64,000 nt of DNA, from assembly GCF_001039355.2 (NCBI RefSeq), contig NW_019774458.1, positions 212,764 through 276,763 of the forward strand, read 5' to 3'. The position numbers were made by a program, and so were the translations under genes. The notes beneath the pieces were generated by a model that was given only the letters and a program-made list of their open reading frames with translations, searched no databases and was not told the origin of the DNA. Source of the stretch: Lingula anatina (taxonomy: Eukaryota; Brachiopoda; Lingulata; Lingulida; Lingulidae). Position 1 is the first letter of the stretch, and each line of letters opens with the position of its first letter. This document shows positions 35,257 through 49,383 of this stretch, piece after piece.

Positions 35257-38200
35257 CTTGAAAATAATATTCAAACAAGGCTACTGGTCTCTTCTCTGGA
35301 GTAAAAAAATAGGGAAATTGTAGTAGATGAAAACTTATTAATATTTCACATATTTCTATTCATATTGATGGTACTCACTTCTTTAATTTCCTCTTCCAAA
35401 TCTAATGTAAATTATCTAGTAATTACTCTGCTGCTCAGACTAGACACCAACTCACTGGGCATGCATTTACGTACTTCTCACACTTGCCTAAGCTGGCAGA
35501 GACTGAAATCTATGATATCCCACAGGGACCTGTTCTTGTGAGCCTTCAAATCCTATGATGAACATTACTGTCTAGGCGTTTGTTTTTTTGCACAGCCTCA
35601 AAGCACAGCAGTAATTACAATAATATGTAAAACCATCACCTCTGGTTACTCCTTCAATGAGCACAGATCAGTGCTCTAATAAGGCAGCAAGGAGCGAGAA
35701 ATGTAGGGCCTGTAAACTTTTTACAAGATGTAAAACTGTTGTCCTTGTTAGCAAATAAGAAATTGCATCATTTGAATAAAAACAAATTGTTCTTATATGT
35801 GAGTATTATTTTTTGTGATATTTGTGCATTTTTAAAAAATGATTTTGGGCAATGTTGTCTGTGAGACCAAAATTTTTTCTATGTCTTATGCTATTCACTT
35901 TTTCAAACTGTTACAAAAAAGTCTTTGTCAAGTGCAGTATAAAATATGAAAAAATAAACTATTGGAAATAATTAGAAATATGAAGGGCAACATGGAATAT
36001 TCCAATAAAACAATTGTTCCAAAAACATTTAGAAATAAAATGCTTGAACCAGTGCTAGCAAGTGAAGACTGAAACAATTAAAAAAGACTTAAATGAAATA
36101 GACAAAAAAAAAAAAAAAACACAAAGCACCCTGCCCAAGTATAACAAGACACATAAAACTCAGGCAAGAGGGTATTCATAGATAGAATATGGTGATTCAA
36201 TCCATGTCTCCTGTAATATGTCTGCATAGCATGACGTCAAATGATAATATCATCATGTAACAAACAGTCTCCAGTGGGAAATCTCCACAAGGAATTTTCA
36301 GGGAAGACACAAATGAAATGTGGCAATATACTGCTTTAAAATTAAAACTAAAACAGAAAGATTCATCCAAAGATGAAATTGAGATCAAATTGAAAAGCAG
36401 TTGAAATTATCATTATTGGTCTTATCTCTTTGCTGTATCACCACCAACAGAACTTGTCCTGCTCATTGTGAGTTACCATATGCGTACCTGGAGTGCCTTC
36501 TTTACTTACAAATCCACAACTTATTTTTCATTCATTTTCCTACTTGCTGCTAATCTCAAGAATAAACATTTGACGCGATTTCATGATGTCACTGAGATAC
36601 CAATACACAAATGTTAACTCCATGTTTTCTTAAAGTTTTTTTTCACATTGTTACAACAACTGATGTTAAATCACTGCCTTTCAAAAAAATTATTTGAAAC
36701 ATATCTTCAAGAAATTTCTTTCACATTGTCCAACCAAATCATTTTTAAATCAATTTTGACTAAAATTTATGAAATATTTTAAAGTAATTTGTAGTTTCTT
36801 TATAAAACATATCTGTCAAAAAATAAAGAAAAATTAATGCTTGAATAATTAATGCTAAATAGAAAAGTTTTGTGTTTTATACAGATTGTTTCAAGATAAA
36901 TTGGACAAACATAGCCTGGAAAATGACAAGACATCAAACAAACAGCAAGAATCATGCCTAAACATGACTAAACAGTTTTTCACCTATTTTTCACAATAAT
37001 TTGAACCATTCCCTGTAAATGTTCACGTGGAGAACAAATTTATACCTGCTGGGATTGCCAAACAGATTATGCAAGCAGGATTGACTTCTAGTGTTCAAGT
37101 GTAAAAACGTCCCTTGGTTAATTCGCTTGCCGTAGAACATTACTAAACCATTAGTGAAAGGCAGGTGAAAAACAGACCCCTTGTGGTGAAGTTGTGTAAT
37201 GCTACATAAAAATGTGAACTTTGCTAAAAGTGCAGGTTTTACTTCTTTCTCACTAATTCAAAAATATAGCATATTGGTATATTTACAGGACATACATGTG
37301 GAAATAACTATAAAATTAATTTACCCTAGAATAATTAATAGTTTCTTGCAAGTAAAGCAAATTGTCTGGTAGCAAATGCCTTATTACAAATATATATCAC
37401 ACATTTGTGCACAAGAAAATAAGCATATTTATTTTCATTCAGGCTACAATGTAGTTAGTGGTTAATCATTGCATATGCACCACTTACGAAATACAGTTTC
37501 AAAAGCATTCTTGAGTAAGTCAAGATCAATACCACATTTCATCTGTATTTCTGATTACATCTAAATGATACATCATAACATGGAAACTGATTACATCTAC
37601 CACACCTAGTTTAATGTGTTACACATCTTTTATTTAAACATACAATATTTGCTTCATTTACCTTTAAACTGGCATCACTCAAGAGCCCACATGAAAACAA
37701 TACCACTGTATTTAATCATATTCACATTTGTTAAAATATGTGTGCTTTCAGCCTGGCATATTCATTTTTAAAATGCTCATCAGTGTTTCCCAGGGACAAT
37801 TAGACTGTCCATAGGCCTTCTCTAGGGAAAATGACTTTCAATTCCTCTTGTTTTTTTCCTAAGACGAGCATATTGATCCAAGTCCCTCTGGTTATTGTAA
37901 TGCAACCGATGCAAACTGAACACACTACATGGAGACGCCAAGACAAGTGATAATCATCATATAATGAAAAGGAATTCTACAAAATCTAGTTGCGCCTTTC
38001 AGGACAGTAATGCTATTATAATTACCAACTAAAGAGGTCATTTTTTGAGGTAAAGACATGAAATAAGAACAATTCTTTAGATTAGGGGACCAATCTATCT
38101 TAATATAATTTTTCTTACCCTGTAGTATTCCTTTAATCTTAAATAATTTTGACACATCGAGATAACACAATTTGAAATTTTCCCTGTTGGTGAAGAAACT

Positions 38201-39374
38201 CAGCACGCACTGTTATCTAAAGCGCGCGTGTTATTCTCTGAGGTGACTGCCTTATTTCACAGTGCAGTATGTAAATTTATATCATATTACATTGGTCAAG
38301 GTGTCCTTTAGAAACTGTTTAATGATATTTGCAAAGATAAAAAGTAGAGAAAAATACCCTTTTAGTTTGATCAAAATTTTGATATCTTGTAAAACATTTT
38401 ACAGGTTTTATTTTCAAAAATAATAACCGTAAAACATAAAAACAACCAAATTCAAGAAGTCAACATTGGAAAAAAAATTAAAACAGAAAAGAAACACGCC
38501 TCAGTGGGCATGAAGTTTGTCACAGGGTTGGTTTTTTCATAATGGAGGATCAATAGCTGCTCATTACCCTCAAACCTGCAGAACAAGCCCTGCCTTCACA
38601 GCCCTCTGGTGTCCAGATACAACAGGAATTTAATTTTCACATACAAGACAGCTTGTTTCACAACAGTAACTATTTGTTGTCTTATATTTCCTTGAATGCC
38701 AATTTGTAGTTAATCTAATCCACAGCAAGTCAACTGCTATTCCGCCCTAGCAAGATGGTTACTGATTCTATTTATTAACTTAAAAAAAACAAAAACAAAA
38801 AGTGAACATTGTCCAAAATAGGTGTCTCATTGAAGCACTAAAATCAGTCATTGTGTGTTAATTTTCATAAACATATTTGACACAATTCAAAGCAGCAAAG
38901 GCATTCTTTTTTACAACTATATCTTGTCAAATTAGGCAAACATGCAATTTAAAAAAATTCTTTCTTTTTAAATGACACGACAATGATAACACAAATTCAA
39001 TTACAAACAGATTCAAACTGGTTTTGTCACAAACTGATAAAAATTGAACACTAATAACGTCAAACAGGCCTGAAAGCTTGACAGCAGCGCCAGAATAATC
39101 AGCACAAATAAGATATTAATACATTTACTGAAATTAACTTAACAGCATTCAGTCCATGCCAGCTTCAAATGCACATCACAGATGCAGAAGATTAACACCA
39201 GTGGACTCATTTCAAGAGATAGATAACATACAATTGGAAGAAACCATTACAAAATCAATGAGTCTAAATCAAATTTAACCAAACACAGATGAAAATTGAA
39301 TTGAAAGTGACTTTTCTCAGTTATTGATCAGTGGCTTGGCAGCAGCAGAACTCAAGTAAACTAAAGCTGTCTCG

Positions 39375-39405
<31 letters not shown>
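39375..39405. repeat. (ATA)n microsatellite
   Basis: About ten AAT/ATA units. Confidence 0.95.
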
Positions 39406-39406
<1 letters not shown>

Positions 39407-40229
39407 TTTGACATTTAACTTACTTTCTATACAAGACCAATTTATAAACAGGTTATTAACGAGGACACCATGTTAAGAAAATGGGATGCACTTAATGGAG
39501 ATAATCCAATTATATCACCTGCTTCCAATTGGTTTTAGTCTTTTCTGCCAGGAGTACAAGTCACAGGCCTACTGCACTGTGCTAACAAGTTCAAACAAGC
39601 ACAAACAAAAGTTCAAACAAGAAGTTTTGGAAAAATACATGAAAATATGCCATTTGTTTCTTCAAAACTCATGCAAAACATCCCCATTATAATAACCGTA
39701 ACATCTTTCATTCAAATTCCATTGTAGTAACATGACTCTGGGATTCTATTATGCTGAAAATGTACAGATTGTAACACAAAACGAAGTCTTAGAGTGGTTT
39801 ACAATTTGCATATGTTTATATGACATAACACAATCCACATACAGGCAGTATCTTCTTTCAGAATCCATACAGATAGAACTATTAAATTTTGAGCATCATT
39901 CATCCAAACGGCTTTAATTTTCCGGTAGGTTCCCCTTGGACAAATATTATAATTGTCTTTTCTTCACACAGTTTAAGGAGCATTACTCACTGCTAAGCTG
40001 TTTTCTGGTTAAGTGATGTAAATGAATTTCCAATTTATAGGAGCAGCATGCAGACCTGTCAGCTCTGAGAACGACATGTGCCCCCGGACATTGGTCTATT
40101 TACTTCTCATCAAATACGATAGTTTCTCCATAATCGATTGGTGTTCAAACCCTATATATTCTGCTCACGCAGTAAAAATTGAAAAATGGCCAATCTGAAG
40201 GGGGAAAGTTCTTCACCAGGGACACAGTT

Positions 40230-40400
40230 CATGGCCGTAATTCATCATCTTCTCTTAATAAGCCACCTGAGCACAGGACTGAAGATGGCATAAGACAAGG
40301 AAAAGTACGACCTGAATTTGTTTGCACTATTTGCTCATGTTCCCCTTATGGATTGTTTTGCCATACAAATGCTGGCAGCATTTCTGTATGTAAAGCATTC
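40230..40400 (+). pseudogene. Peptide resembling the first zinc finger of a nuclear receptor (possible relic)
   Basis: A plus-strand frame without an ATG, opening after TAA at 40,173, reads VRPEFVCTICSCSPYGLFC then HTNAGSISVCKAFFFR. The nuclear-receptor first finger is C-x2-C-x13-C-x2-C-K-x-F-F-x-R; here the CxxC, an H-x-N-A and the C-K-A-F-F-x-R helix start are in the right order, but the third cysteine is isoleucine and the loop is two residues longer. No second finger or good donor follows. It may be a decayed exon or a coincidence. Confidence 0.25.
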
Positions 40401-41453
40401 TTTTTTAGATTAAATTACAAATTTCTTAGCATTATTGTTGAGGTATTTTTATGCTTATCCATGTATCTACACACCCCCACAACCACTACATAATTTTGAT
40501 ATAACAGTATTTGTTTGTTGTTGGGTCCCAACTTTCACAGATGAAAATAATATGACTGCTGTAAATTCATATTATAATAGTTATTTATTTTAAAACATTT
40601 TTGATAGGAATGTAACAAATGCCATTAATTATTATTTGGTAATGTCACAACATGTATCCTATAATTACTCAAAGAATTCAAAGCTTAAGAAAATATCATT
40701 GTTTAAAGAAAATATTTAGTTTGGCTATAAGAAAAAAGGTATTAACCAATCACTGTTTTGGCTACAATACTGCTCAGGCAAAAAATTTCGACCATTTCAC
40801 AAGTTTAAAATGCACTAGAATTAAGGCAATCAGGAGAAAATAATCACTTAGCTCTCTTTCACCAGAGTGCATGAAAATGATGAATGGATCTTTAAGCTAC
40901 TCAAATGATATTCTCTTTACTTTAACCAAGAAAGGAAATGAAAGGCAAATCGGTTTATTTTTGACATTATAACTGCCTGTAACACCTGTAAATTCCACCA
41001 GTGCAGCCCCCAAGCCAAAAAATTAGTTCATGTAATTACTTGATGTGTGATTGACTGCCATTTGGCCTCCATACCCATAAACTATTTACAGGTTTCGTGG
41101 TGTCTGCAATTATACTTGACATTTTAAATAAAACTTGAGGCACATAACAAGGACAGAAAAGAGCTGGAATTACCTGCTTTGATCACATATCATATAATTA
41201 GTTTCATTCGAAGACACATTTCCTGAAGATTTTGAATTCATATCTCAACTTAAAGGTCATTTAATGATGACCTCTTTGGTTTGGTTCTCTTTCCACACAT
41301 ATTTGGGATGACAGTAAGGAAAATGTGGGAAAACAACATCTGTAAGCACAGATTTTCCCAAAAAAAAAAAAAAAGTATCAGACATTTTTGGAACAACTTG
41401 TTCATTTCTCCAGAGATGTGTCGAATTAAATGCAGCTGTTGTACATATCTCAC

Positions 41454-41520
41454 CAATTACAGCAAGGCCACATGCACAATTCCTACTGCAATCATATGTA
41501 AGGCCTAAGGCGCATTTGCA
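41454..41520 (-). CDS. Candidate cysteine-rich micro-exon, unidentified
   Basis: A 67-base minus-strand segment between acceptor ACTTATCTTCAG and donor AATTG|GTGAGA. The phase 0 frame encodes CKCALGLTYDCSRNCACGLA then VI, with five cysteines. It resembles a piece of an extracellular disulfide-rich repeat, but no family signature is complete and no partner exon was identified. Confidence 0.2.
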
Positions 41521-43356
41521 CTGAAGATAAGTTTGAGCCTTCCCTAAGGCCATCTTAATAAATTGGATTTACCTAAGCACATAAAGCTTCTCCTTGCTCC
41601 CAACTAACCCCATGGGCCCCAGAGTTTTATGGCAAGACGGGGGATCTATCTTCAATGTAAACACACCTTTAGTTCTATGTCACACCTGGACAAATACCGA
41701 TACCGGCAGCCAACTGATCTCTCTATGGGAGAAATTTTTCAGAGAACGAGAAAATGTTGCTGTACAATGTGAACACATCATTTTTAAAGATATATGGCAT
41801 GAGAAACAAATAAATCTTGGGTCATGATTTTTGTCTTGGCTATTAATCAATTTTGCTATTAGTTCAATGATGGTCCAAAAATGACAAAATTTAATATTTT
41901 TCTTATTTTGCCAAAGTCAACACACTTCACATGAGGGAGAAACATCAGCTAGTGTGATACTACAATATGTATAAGTAAAAACAACATGGCAAAAAATAAA
42001 TACAACTTTTTTTTATTTCATTTAAAACTTAATAGATGTTTACTCAATCAGCTGAGTAACTATAAACACTTGCTATCAGCTACTTGGAATTCTTACAGTT
42101 CTGTAAGGGGACTTAAATTCTGTAAATATGCATATTAATCAATAATTATGTTCTGATGATTGCACTGATATTTCTAAAGTAAAACCACAGTTGTGATCAC
42201 ATTTCACCAGTTGCCATGAGAAAAAACTATATTATTAAAATTGATTCACTGTAAGTTTATTTCAGTGGTTTATAAGAGGCACCCGTCACAACACATACAT
42301 CTGTATAGTATTAACACAGTTATTGTTGTCTTTTAATACTTATCTTTTTATATAATTTGTGTTCTTTACAAAAAGTGTAGTACAGGTAGCTGGCAATTGT
42401 ACCAATGCAACATTTAGTATTCAGCTATTATTATCACTACACTTAGTTTTTATTCATCTTTTTCCTCACCCTTTCTTGCAGTTTAGGCAATGGAAGAACT
42501 ACAGAACTGTGAGCAATACCATGTATGACAACATAATCTATCTCAGAATATTTCATTCTTGGTGGTAAATGAGGATGGGATGAAGCTAAAATAGCACATC
42601 TATATATTAACATTTATATTGCATTGCACAAAAATAATAACACTCCTCTGTAATAAATTATGACTATCATTATGTCTTAGTATTTACAGAAACCTTTCTT
42701 ACCTATTTTTCTAGTAGTATACAGTGTTAAATATAAAATAAATTTATTTTTATAGTTTTTCATTTGTAGTTGAAGGTCTCATTATAAAGCCCTGATAATA
42801 GCTGGTCTCCATCTTAATTTTTTTCCTTTTTTTTTTCTTTTTTTTTTTAACCTTAAATCCTCTTCTGTATGAAAATATTGTACAAAACAAGATTTATCTT
42901 AGTGGTTTACCAGGCTTTAATGACTTACCAGCTAGTAGCAACAAGTCCAATTTGTTTTAGGGATGGAATAACCACATTTCTTTGTAGATTTTATCATAAA
43001 TAACTATGATAAATATGATTAAATATCAGCCTATTTTCCTTGCTGAAAAAAAGACTTGACAGACCCCCTGCTGACAAATTCCAGTCAAAGTTCATTTTGT
43101 TAAAATATACCTGGTGGGAAGATCTTTCTTTCCAAATATTTGGGAACAATTTAACAATTTATTAATCTACACTGCACTGAGAACTCTTAAACCATTTTCA
43201 AAATTGCTCTCATGTCCATTCTTAGAGTCAAAACCATTGCTACAGAAATACAAGAACCAATGCACAATGAACTTCAAAAAGGTTAACATGATGGGGAATA
43301 AACTGTATTCAATGTCAATTGTAGCATTTCATATGTCATTAGCCTTAAAATTCAGT

Positions 43357-43362
43357 TTTATT
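43357..43362 (-). terminator. Possible TXNDC11 polyadenylation signal
   Basis: AATAAA on the minus strand 28 bases beyond the TAG stop at 43,392-43,390. Such hexamers are frequent in AT-rich DNA, so another site may be used. Confidence 0.3.
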
Positions 43363-43389
43363 TTTTCAAGTTTAATAATGCTGGAGGAA

Positions 43390-44328
43390 CTAAAACTGAT
43401 CCCTCATAACATAAGATTGCCCATCTTCCATCCTCGACGTCTTCTTTTCCACTTTCACAGTTTCACCTAAGACCTTCTGCCTGAGCAGTTCATATTTAGT
43501 TAGCAGACTGACTAGTCTGTATCTTTCTAGATGACTAGATCTACTAGTTGATAGAACCTTGTACAAATCTTTGGCACAAACGGACTGAGTTTCTTTTCTC
43601 TTCCTCCTCTGCTTTAATATATCCAAATATTTCTCCAACACTCCAATTTTGTTGCATAGTGTCCCGTTCTTTACAATGAGCTCCTCCTTTTGATCACCTG
43701 TTACATGGTCAAACTCCCTTTTGAGCAGAGTCTGCATGTGTTTTAGCTGCCCCAACCTGTGGGTGATTTTCAGAGTTTTAGAGCTCAAAAAAGTGACTTC
43801 TCTTTGTAATGTTTTGATTGCTTCAGCAGTGTTATGTTTATTGCTTTGTATACAGCTGCCTGAGCAAAGTTCCAGTGCAGCACGCACCTTGAGAGACTTT
43901 GAGGCATGCTGGAGCACAAAATTGATCAGATTAGGCACCGATTTGGCAAGATGGTCAGGGAAATGCACACTGTCCTCCTTTCTGAAAACAATAAAAATGA
44001 CCTCTTCAATGCCAAATAAAGAAAAATTAGTTTTGCAAATGCCATTGTTCCCAAAGAAGTTAGGACAATGTCCAACATAGAGAGAGAAGAGAAAACAGTA
44101 TAAATCCCAGACATTTAGGAGCTAGACACTCAAATGAGAATTATACACACTGAATCATGAGTAATTAAGTTCCTGATAATCCCAGAGTAGATCACAACAC
44201 CAAAAGCCTCCCTGATAGAAATATCAAGCAAGAGACACTTAAGCTAAACCCTGATAAGCGTTCAGATAGAGAATAAAAACTTTAATGCAAAAGCTAAACA
44301 AATCTAGACAATTAATTGGTTAATATCA

Positions 44329-44368
<40 letters not shown>

Positions 44369-47300
44369 AATTAAGTCAGGTTCCCTGGCTAAGAACTTAA
44401 TTACCAAAGTTACATGGTCACATGTTACAGCACTCTCATTGAAATCCTAGTCAACTAAGCCAGGAAACTGATAAGTTTTTTTTTTTTTTTTTTTTTTTTG
44501 TGACACTGGGGCCAGAGCTTAAAGCCTGTAACTCTCAATAAGAGTGCAATTACTCTATAGTGTTTTTCAAGTAAAAAAGTATCAGCTGTGGTTAGAGGGT
44601 ATGGACACAGAGAAATGTGAGGAAAACAACGAAGTAGGATGAAGAGAGCAGCCAAGGTGAAGGCGAGTGGAATAAGCTCCCAAAGCCAACAGCACAGACT
44701 TCACAACTATACACATGACGTGTTCTTGTCAGGATTTCAAAGTCTAAGACTACTTATCATACTAGCAGGATCAATCTATCTCATTGGGGAATCTCACTAA
44801 GGTGTGGTCAATGTAATCAGCTAAAGGCACCCTCACAAAGCAACATGAATAACATCATGGACCACAAAGTTTTCCCGACTTTACCCAAGAGCTTCACGTT
44901 ACGATGGGGCGTGCCAGACATTTAAGCTGCTTAAACTGAATACAATTTTAAAAGTATCCCCGAGGAGTTAGATTGATCCAGCTAGTATAATAGGGGTATG
45001 GGAACCCTCCCTAACAATACAAAAAAATAAAATATAATTACAACTTCTGAACATAAAAGCTCCATGAAAGCACATCTGATCATCACCATCATCATCACTG
45101 TGTCATGAACAATGTGTAGGACACATTTCACACACTAAATTCTGAAGTTAGTGCAGTAAAACCCAATTCACTTTCAGAGGCACTTGTAATGTTTTGTTAT
45201 TATTTTCTGTAATATTGTATGTTTCTATATTACTGCAATAAATATACAGAATACACAACATAAATTACACAGTTTGGGTTCTAAGGTTTGTTCCAGGCAG
45301 GCCAAGGTTTGCATTAGGTTATATAAAAAAAATCCATTCCACAAGTTTTGTTCAATATACACATTAATTTCAGTTTAAAGATTATGACTAACGCTGAGCC
45401 TACTTACCTCCCTGCAGGAAAAAAGAGTATTGTAGGGAATGTGGTAACTGTGAACTCCCAGGGAAGATCATTGCTGTCTGCATTGACCCTAAAACACAAT
45501 TTAACTGTAAAACATCTTGCAATTCTGTATGTTTGATAATGTGATGTTTTTGGTTAGTCTGCTTGAACAATTCTGTATGTTTGATAAAGTGATGTTTTTG
45601 ATTAGTCTGCTTGAATAAGAGCAAATCTCAGCTGAATGGAAGCAAAAATGAGGCTGACATACAATATGGCTACCTTATCTTGCAGTTGATCAGGGGAATG
45701 ATAAACATTGCAGAACAAAGAAAAGTTGAAACCATAAGTTTTAACCCATCTAAAATACACCCTACCCAAGAGACATTTAAACAATATATACAGGAAGTAA
45801 ATTAAACCTTGGTGTTTGCCGTTAAGGTAAAACAGTGCTAAAAGACTTACTATCTTTATCACAAACTCATCACCAAGCACAATATATGACCTACCTTGTA
45901 AAGACCAGGTCAGTGACGTCCCTGAAATACCTGGCCACAGTCAGATAGAGATGCAAGACTCCAGCACAGAAACCACACCAATGAGTATAATAGAACACCA
46001 CAACATCCTAGAACAGAGGACACAAACCACTTAGATACATAGGAGTACACATCGAGCCATGTTCAAAGCAGGATTATTTTAAATTGGAAATGGACCTAAA
46101 ACATGTCATTACTTATAAAAAAAAAGGAATAAATAATAAATAATAAAGAAAAGAAAAGAAGAAAAAAAAGACAGGTAAATAGATTTTTACCTAACAGATT
46201 GGACTATGGAAATGATATCCTTTCCAGTCTAAAGAACTACCGACGTAACTGTTAAGTCACCAAAGTATCAGATAACAATGACTAACATCTTTATATTGGG
46301 AAATGTCACACAACTCACAGTAAGTTATTGATAGTAATTGTGTACAGCTGTCATTTATATTTATAACAACCATCTTTACATCAAATTTTTTTAATTACCC
46401 CTTTCAATTTTTACCTGATTTTGTTCCATGACCACTTGATGGAATGTCTTGGCAGTAAGCTCAATGACACAAGAGTGTTCCTCCGAGGTACCACACTCCG
46501 ACACAACAGTGGACGTCCTCAACACCCGCATCAACTCACTGTGGGTATAGCTCTCTATGAACTCAACTAAAAAACACATTGGAAATCAAGTTTTAATCAT
46601 AAACATTTTACATCATTCACATAACAAAGGAGGTTAGGATGCTTTATTATTGCTATTTTTATCATGTAGGAGGGAAGCCCCCGACAAGACTTTTTAGAGA
46701 ACTACGCAGTGGAATTTGGTGCCAAAAATTCAATTTCTCTGTCACCTTTTACGATTATTTAATGGCATCACTAGGACAATTTCAATATTAAGATATGCCT
46801 TGCAAATATACACTTCAAACCATTTTGTTTACCACTTGGCCTTTGGACTTGTATACAGTTGCATGTATTCCCCATATTTCAACTTTCCATAAAATGCAAT
46901 TTTGAGCATAAGTATCAATTTCATTATAATTTCAAATAGCTGCATCAAATAAGCACAGAAAACAAGATTAATGACAAATATTCTACAAATGGTCCCTTAA
47001 GCAACCCTATATACACTACAGCATGTTGAGACACCTTATGACACAATTATATGCAACTGTCATGTGGAAAAAACTCATCCTAATGTTGATTCAATGACAT
47101 ACCTAAATTTCTTTTGCTAACAGCAGAAGTCATCACATACTGTGCTTCATTCTGAAATCAGAACATAGATTAAAATGCACAATGATTGCTGTAATGAAGA
47201 CAAACAGAGCTGGACTACATTGATTAACATAGTCATAGTGACAGCAAATGGCTTTTGAGATGAAATCTTATATTTAATGAAATGACCAACCACTTTATTT

Positions 47301-49336
47301 ACATGACTGTTCAATGCACTACTATCCCTGCAGTTAACTATCAGAATAGGCCTCAATATATGCCTGTTCTTATCATCTATCAAGCAAAATACTGTGAAAG
47401 GTTCAAGAAGCTAACATTAGTGTCCAAAAACAAAATGGACCTTCCTGTCCACTTATGCTATGGACTACAGACAATGTCCAGTAATACTACTGACCTTTAT
47501 GTCCACTAATACTACTGCCACACCATTGTGAGTTTTGTCCAGTCGTATTCCTAACCTAGAGGCAAACACAGCATGATATTTATCATCTACTGCAAAGAAT
47601 CTCAGTGTTCTATTGGTTCTGCAGCTCTGACCAGTGAAACTGTGTTGTATAAAGCTGTCATTCATCAGTGATTTGTGTGATTTGTATGTGTACTTCAGCA
47701 GTCTGTTCAATTTACGTCTATTGCATAGTTTCTCTTTCTCCCTCTGAGCTGCATTCAAAGTAAATGCATCAGTAGGCTTTCTGGTTCTCTTAAAATTCAC
47801 ACTTGGAGCAGCTTTGGCAGTTCTCTCCGTAAGAAGTTCAGAACAACATAAACTCATTCTCTGATTAATATCATAATGCAGCATTGACTCCTGGCACATG
47901 TTAATCTGAAGAGGTCTCTTAGGTCTGTTTAATGACAGGCTAGACATGGGAAGGACTCTACAGTGTTTATAACGATTGTAACTGGTCCAGTAGTTGACAC
48001 ACACATCACAGACATTGTGGTTTTTTGACCCAATTCCTTGGTCGTCTATCACAACAGATTGACAGCACTTGCTCTTAGCTGGATCATCTGACCCAGATGT
48101 CTTGATGTTGAATAAAGTTTTACAAGTCTCCTGCTGCTGTGTCTCCTCTTGCACCGACCGCCACCTATGGTGGATGCTGCCATGAATGATGTCCCTTACT
48201 TTGGAAGAATTATCACAATTATAGTAGTCCAGGGCAACTTCCCTGATCTGAAATAGTAATCATTCAGTATATTTCACTGATTTCTTGGTTAATTTTTCAT
48301 GGATGCAACCTATACCAATACCTTTTTTTCCTTTTTTTTATAGAAATAGGATAAGGAGGGGAAAAGAAGTTTTAAAAGAGGAAAATTGCCATTGAAGGGC
48401 AATACAAAATACATTATGCTTGTTACCATGTTGATATACTGGTTGAAGCCACCCAGTGGGTTCAATGTAGTAAACACAAAGATGCCTGCTCCTTTCTTCA
48501 TCTCAGTAGACAAAGTGAGAGTTTTCATACCCATAGAAGACACCCACTGGATTGCAGGCTGGTTAAAAGCAAAAGAGACAAACTGAGAATGAAAATTTTT
48601 CCTTACTCCAAATACAAACTGTGACACCAAGAACTAAATATTAGGCATATTTTATCTATTTTCAAACATAATGTCATTTTTACAGCCATATCCATCTTTA
48701 TCAAGTAAAGGTTTACTCTTCTCTTTGCTAGGCTAAAATAAATATATTTAATGACTTTGATGTCATTGAATTTCAGATCTGTCCACTTACAGATTGCTTA
48801 TGCTTCACAATCCATGACACTAGTTGACTAGAACTTATGTTCCCTGAATCTGGATATATCTAAAATCAAATGCGAACACAAAAGTTATAATTCTGAAATA
48901 CACATAACTTCATTAAAAAAAACAAACACTTTTTAATTCTTTAAACAATTGTTTTTCTTAGTTTCCTAACAAAAATAAATTAATATTTATGTTGGACTTA
49001 TAAAAAAAAATTTAACTTTTTGAAAAAAATGCACAAAATTAAAACTAAGTTTCAATATAATATAATACAATAACACTAACAATGAATTACTTGCCATCCA
49101 CTTACCACAGTTTCATTAAGAGACCTCAAAAGATGAAAAGAACTGGAGTTAGCCAGCCCATTGTCAGTGGCCAAGACAGGGTCAGTTATAACTGCAAACG
49201 GAATGTGCTCCATGGACACTGAGAACATAATAATACAGGAAAGTTATTGCATCTACATGCAAAGCTGTCATATTGCGTCAAAGTGTTAATCCACCGATTC
49301 GGAAGGTAAAAAATGTCCAAAAATGACTATTTAATT

Positions 49337-49383
<47 letters not shown>

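Larger units (their letters stand above)
30988..43389. other. No gene recognised; a few exon-like segments
   Basis: AT-rich DNA between the MITE and the 3' end of TXNDC11. Exon-like items are listed separately at 35,165-35,256, 40,230-40,400 and 41,454-41,520. A diverged repeat of about 30 bases occurs at 33,812-33,875 (CATATGTTCGTGGAAACACA against CAATGTTCATGGAAATACA). The remainder shows only short, low-complexity open frames. Confidence 0.5.

Noticed and set aside
43721-44080. 119-codon plus frame antisense to the last TXNDC11 exon
   Set aside because: Shadow of a real coding exon on the other strand.
47282-47509. 75-codon plus frame near TXNDC11 exon 9
   Set aside because: Lies mostly in intron 9 and ends antisense to exon 9, with no features of its own.
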